Notes under the pieces: model-generated
Database searches by the model: none
What the model was told of the DNA's origin: nothing
What the model saw: only the letters and a program-made list of their open reading frames with translations
Source of the DNA: Thermoleophilaceae bacterium
Lineage (GTDB): Bacteria; Actinomycetota; Thermoleophilia; Solirubrobacterales; Thermoleophilaceae
Direction: 5' to 3'
DNA length: 6,093 nucleotides
Assembly: GCA_013812065.1 (NCBI GenBank)
Contig: JACCUC010000279.1
Coordinates: 1 to 6,093, forward strand
In this document: in pieces, positions 4,932 to 6,093 of the stretch
Layout of the letters: each line of letters begins with the position of its first letter
Numbering within the stretch: the first letter of the stretch is position 1
Program-made: the position numbers and the translations under genes

Positions 4932-6093
4932 ACCACGCCTCCCCGGTCCTCGGCCGTGTCGCGCCGCGCGTCGTGGGAGACGATCAGGAGCAGCGCGAGG
5001 AGAACCAGGTTGGCCACGATCGAGCTGCCACCGTAGGAGACGAACGGCAGCGTGACGCCGGTCAGCGGGATCACCCGTGTGACGCCGCCGACGATCACGA
5101 ACACCTGCATGGCGAAGACCGCGGTCAGCCCGGCGGCTAGCAGCTTCGAGAAGCCGTCGCGGGCGAGCAGCGCGACCTTGAAGCCCCGCGCGGTGAACAG
5201 GAGGTAGATCATCACCACGGCCGTCGCTCCGAAGAGCCCGAGCTCGTTGACGATCAGGGCGTAGATCAGGTCGGTGTCGGCCGCGGGCAGGATCAGGCCT
5301 CCACCCGGCAGCTCGAGCAGCGCCCGCCCGAATCCCGTGCCGAACAGACCCCCGTCGGCCTGGGCGAACATGCTCTGGGCGACCTGGTAGCCCTCGTCCT
5401 CGACGACCTGGGGGCGGAGGGGGTCGAGCCAGACAGAGACCCGGTCCTGCACGTGGCCGACGGTGTTGGCGAAGAACACCGCCCCGGCGGCGAACATCCC
5501 CGCGCCCGCGGCGACGAGCGAAAGCCGCGAGGTGGCGACATAGAGCAGAGCCAGGAACCCGCCGAAGAACATGAGCGAGGAGCCGAGGTCGCGGATGAAG
5601 ACGAGTAGCAGCATCGCCGCGCCCCATACGACGAGCAGCGGGCCGAAGTGCTTCAGGCTCAGGCGCGGCACCCGCCCCCTCACGAGCACGTCGCGCGTCT
5701 CGCCGAGATAGCTCGCCAGGAAGACGATGATCCCGATCTTCGCCAGCTCGGCGGGCTGGAACTGGACCGGGCCGACCTGGATGGCCAGAAACGCGCCGTT
5801 CACCCGGTCGCCGATCCCGGGCACGCGCGGCAGGAAGAGCAGCGCGATGCTCGCCGCGGCGATCGTGTAGCGGTAGCGCTCGAGCGCGCGGTGGTCGCGC
5901 AGGAGCAGCACGGTTGCGCAGAAGAAGACGAGCCCGATGACGAACCACTGCGCCTGCTGGCGCGCGAGCTCCTCGTCGATCCGGTAGATCATCACCATGC
6001 CGAAGGCCGCGAGCAGGGCGGCGAGCGGGAAGAGGTAGGGGTCGGCCTGCGGGAGGCGGACGCGGATGAAGAAGTGCGCGAACACGCACAGGC
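4928..6093 (-). CDS. rodA: SEDS-family peptidoglycan glycosyltransferase (RodA/FtsW/SpoVE), N-terminus outside window
   Basis: Polytopic membrane enzyme that polymerises lipid II into glycan strands together with a class B PBP. The frame runs off the right edge (the last codons before GTG 6085 read L-C), so the gene is 5'-truncated; using GTG 6085 as start would remove the expected first membrane segment. Numbering from 6085 gives 385 residues with about ten hydrophobic segments (17-34, 46-62, 73-86, 112-126, 146-164, 168-184, 188-207, 286-298, 312-334, 346-370). Family motifs: QPAELAKIG (110-118), RDLGSSLMFFGG (165-176), the long external loop with EGYQVAQS (231-238) and GTGFG (249-253), AADTDLIYALIVNELG (268-283) whose Asp272 corresponds to the catalytic Asp of TtRodA and FtsW, and the C-terminal signature GGVTRVIPLTGVTLPFVSYGG (333-353). 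FtsW and RodA cannot be separated by sequence alone; the rodA name follows the rodA-pbpA-kinase order known in mycobacteria. The gene overlaps pbpA by 4 nt. Upstream genes such as pstP or fha would be expected off the right edge. Confidence 0.94.
   Translation of the reverse strand, partial: LCVFAHFFIRVRLPQADPYLFPLAALLAAFGMVMIYRIDEELARQQAQWFVIGLVFFCATVLLLRDHRALERYRYTIAAASIALLFLPRVPGIGDRVNGAFLAIQVGPVQFQPAELAKIGIIVFLASYLGETRDVLVRGRVPRLSLKHFGPLLVVWGAAMLLLVFIRDLGSSLMFFGGFLALLYVATSRLSLVAAGAGMFAAGAVFFANTVGHVQDRVSVWLDPLRPQVVEDEGYQVAQSMFAQADGGLFGTGFGRALLELPGGGLILPAADTDLIYALIVNELGLFGATAVVMIYLLFTARGFKVALLARDGFSKLLAAGLTAVFAMQVFVIVGGVTRVIPLTGVTLPFVSYGGSSIVANLVLLALLLIVSHDARRDTAEDRGGVV
4938..4944 (-). promoter_or_regulatory. 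Ribosome binding site deciding the pbpA start
   Basis: The minus strand carries GGGGAGG 6 nt before the GTG at 4929-4931, inside the last rodA codons. This fixes the pbpA start at 4931 and excludes the longer open frame that continues upstream across rodA, which is only Arg/Pro-rich shadow sequence. Confidence 0.8.

Noticed and set aside
4932..6089. Upstream extension of the pbpA frame, which would make an 873-residue protein
   Set aside because: The extra 386 residues are Arg/Pro/Ala-rich and overlap rodA in another frame. The GTG at 4931 has a strong GGGGAGG site, and the protein there begins with a normal PBP membrane anchor.
1..6093. Mobile elements, CRISPR arrays, tRNA/rRNA genes, riboswitches, promoters
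   Set aside because: None seen. The window is almost entirely coding, the minus-strand operon's promoter lies beyond the right edge, and no convincing internal -10/-35 pair or RNA fold was found by eye.

Overview
The window is about 70% GC or a little higher by eye, with strong G/C third-position bias, no insertion sequences and almost no intergenic DNA. It looks like ordinary chromosome of a high-GC actinobacterium. The gene set (FtsW/RodA-family polymerase, PbpA-type class B PBP, PASTA-domain Ser/Thr kinase) is the cell-wall/division kinase cluster typical of Actinomycetota. The kinase-ddl linkage and the protein sequences suggest a deep-branching lineage such as Thermoleophilia/Solirubrobacterales rather than Mycobacterium or Streptomyces. 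That placement is an inference from memory of family sequences, not a measurement.

Layout. The left edge (1-539, + strand) holds the 3' end of a membrane protein: one transmembrane segment, a Gly-rich linker and an extracytoplasmic discoidin-like domain. It runs convergently, with only 22 bp between stop codons, into a four-gene minus-strand operon filling the rest of the window. In transcription order the operon is a SEDS-family glycan polymerase (rodA/ftsW, 5' end off the right edge), pbpA, pknB and ddl. rodA and pbpA overlap by 4 nt (GTGA). pbpA and pknB overlap or abut. pknB and ddl overlap by 29 nt, or are separated by 16 nt if the shorter ddl start is used.

How the genes fit together. 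Ddl makes the D-Ala-D-Ala dipeptide that ends the lipid II stem peptide. The SEDS protein polymerises lipid II into glycan, and PbpA cross-links the stem peptides at the D-Ala-D-Ala bond. PknB carries four PASTA repeats outside the cell, a domain family that binds muropeptides or lipid II, and phosphorylates cytoplasmic targets on Ser/Thr. The operon thus joins precursor supply, polymerisation, cross-linking and sensing.

Main anomaly. The first ATG usable for pknB lies inside the kinase glycine-rich loop. Well-conserved N-terminal coding sequence continues upstream to the pbpA stop without any ATG, GTG or TTG. Either pknB uses a non-canonical start, or it is reached by a +1 frameshift at a G6 run, or the sequence has a small error there. 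Apart from this I see no novel system, and I do not claim one.
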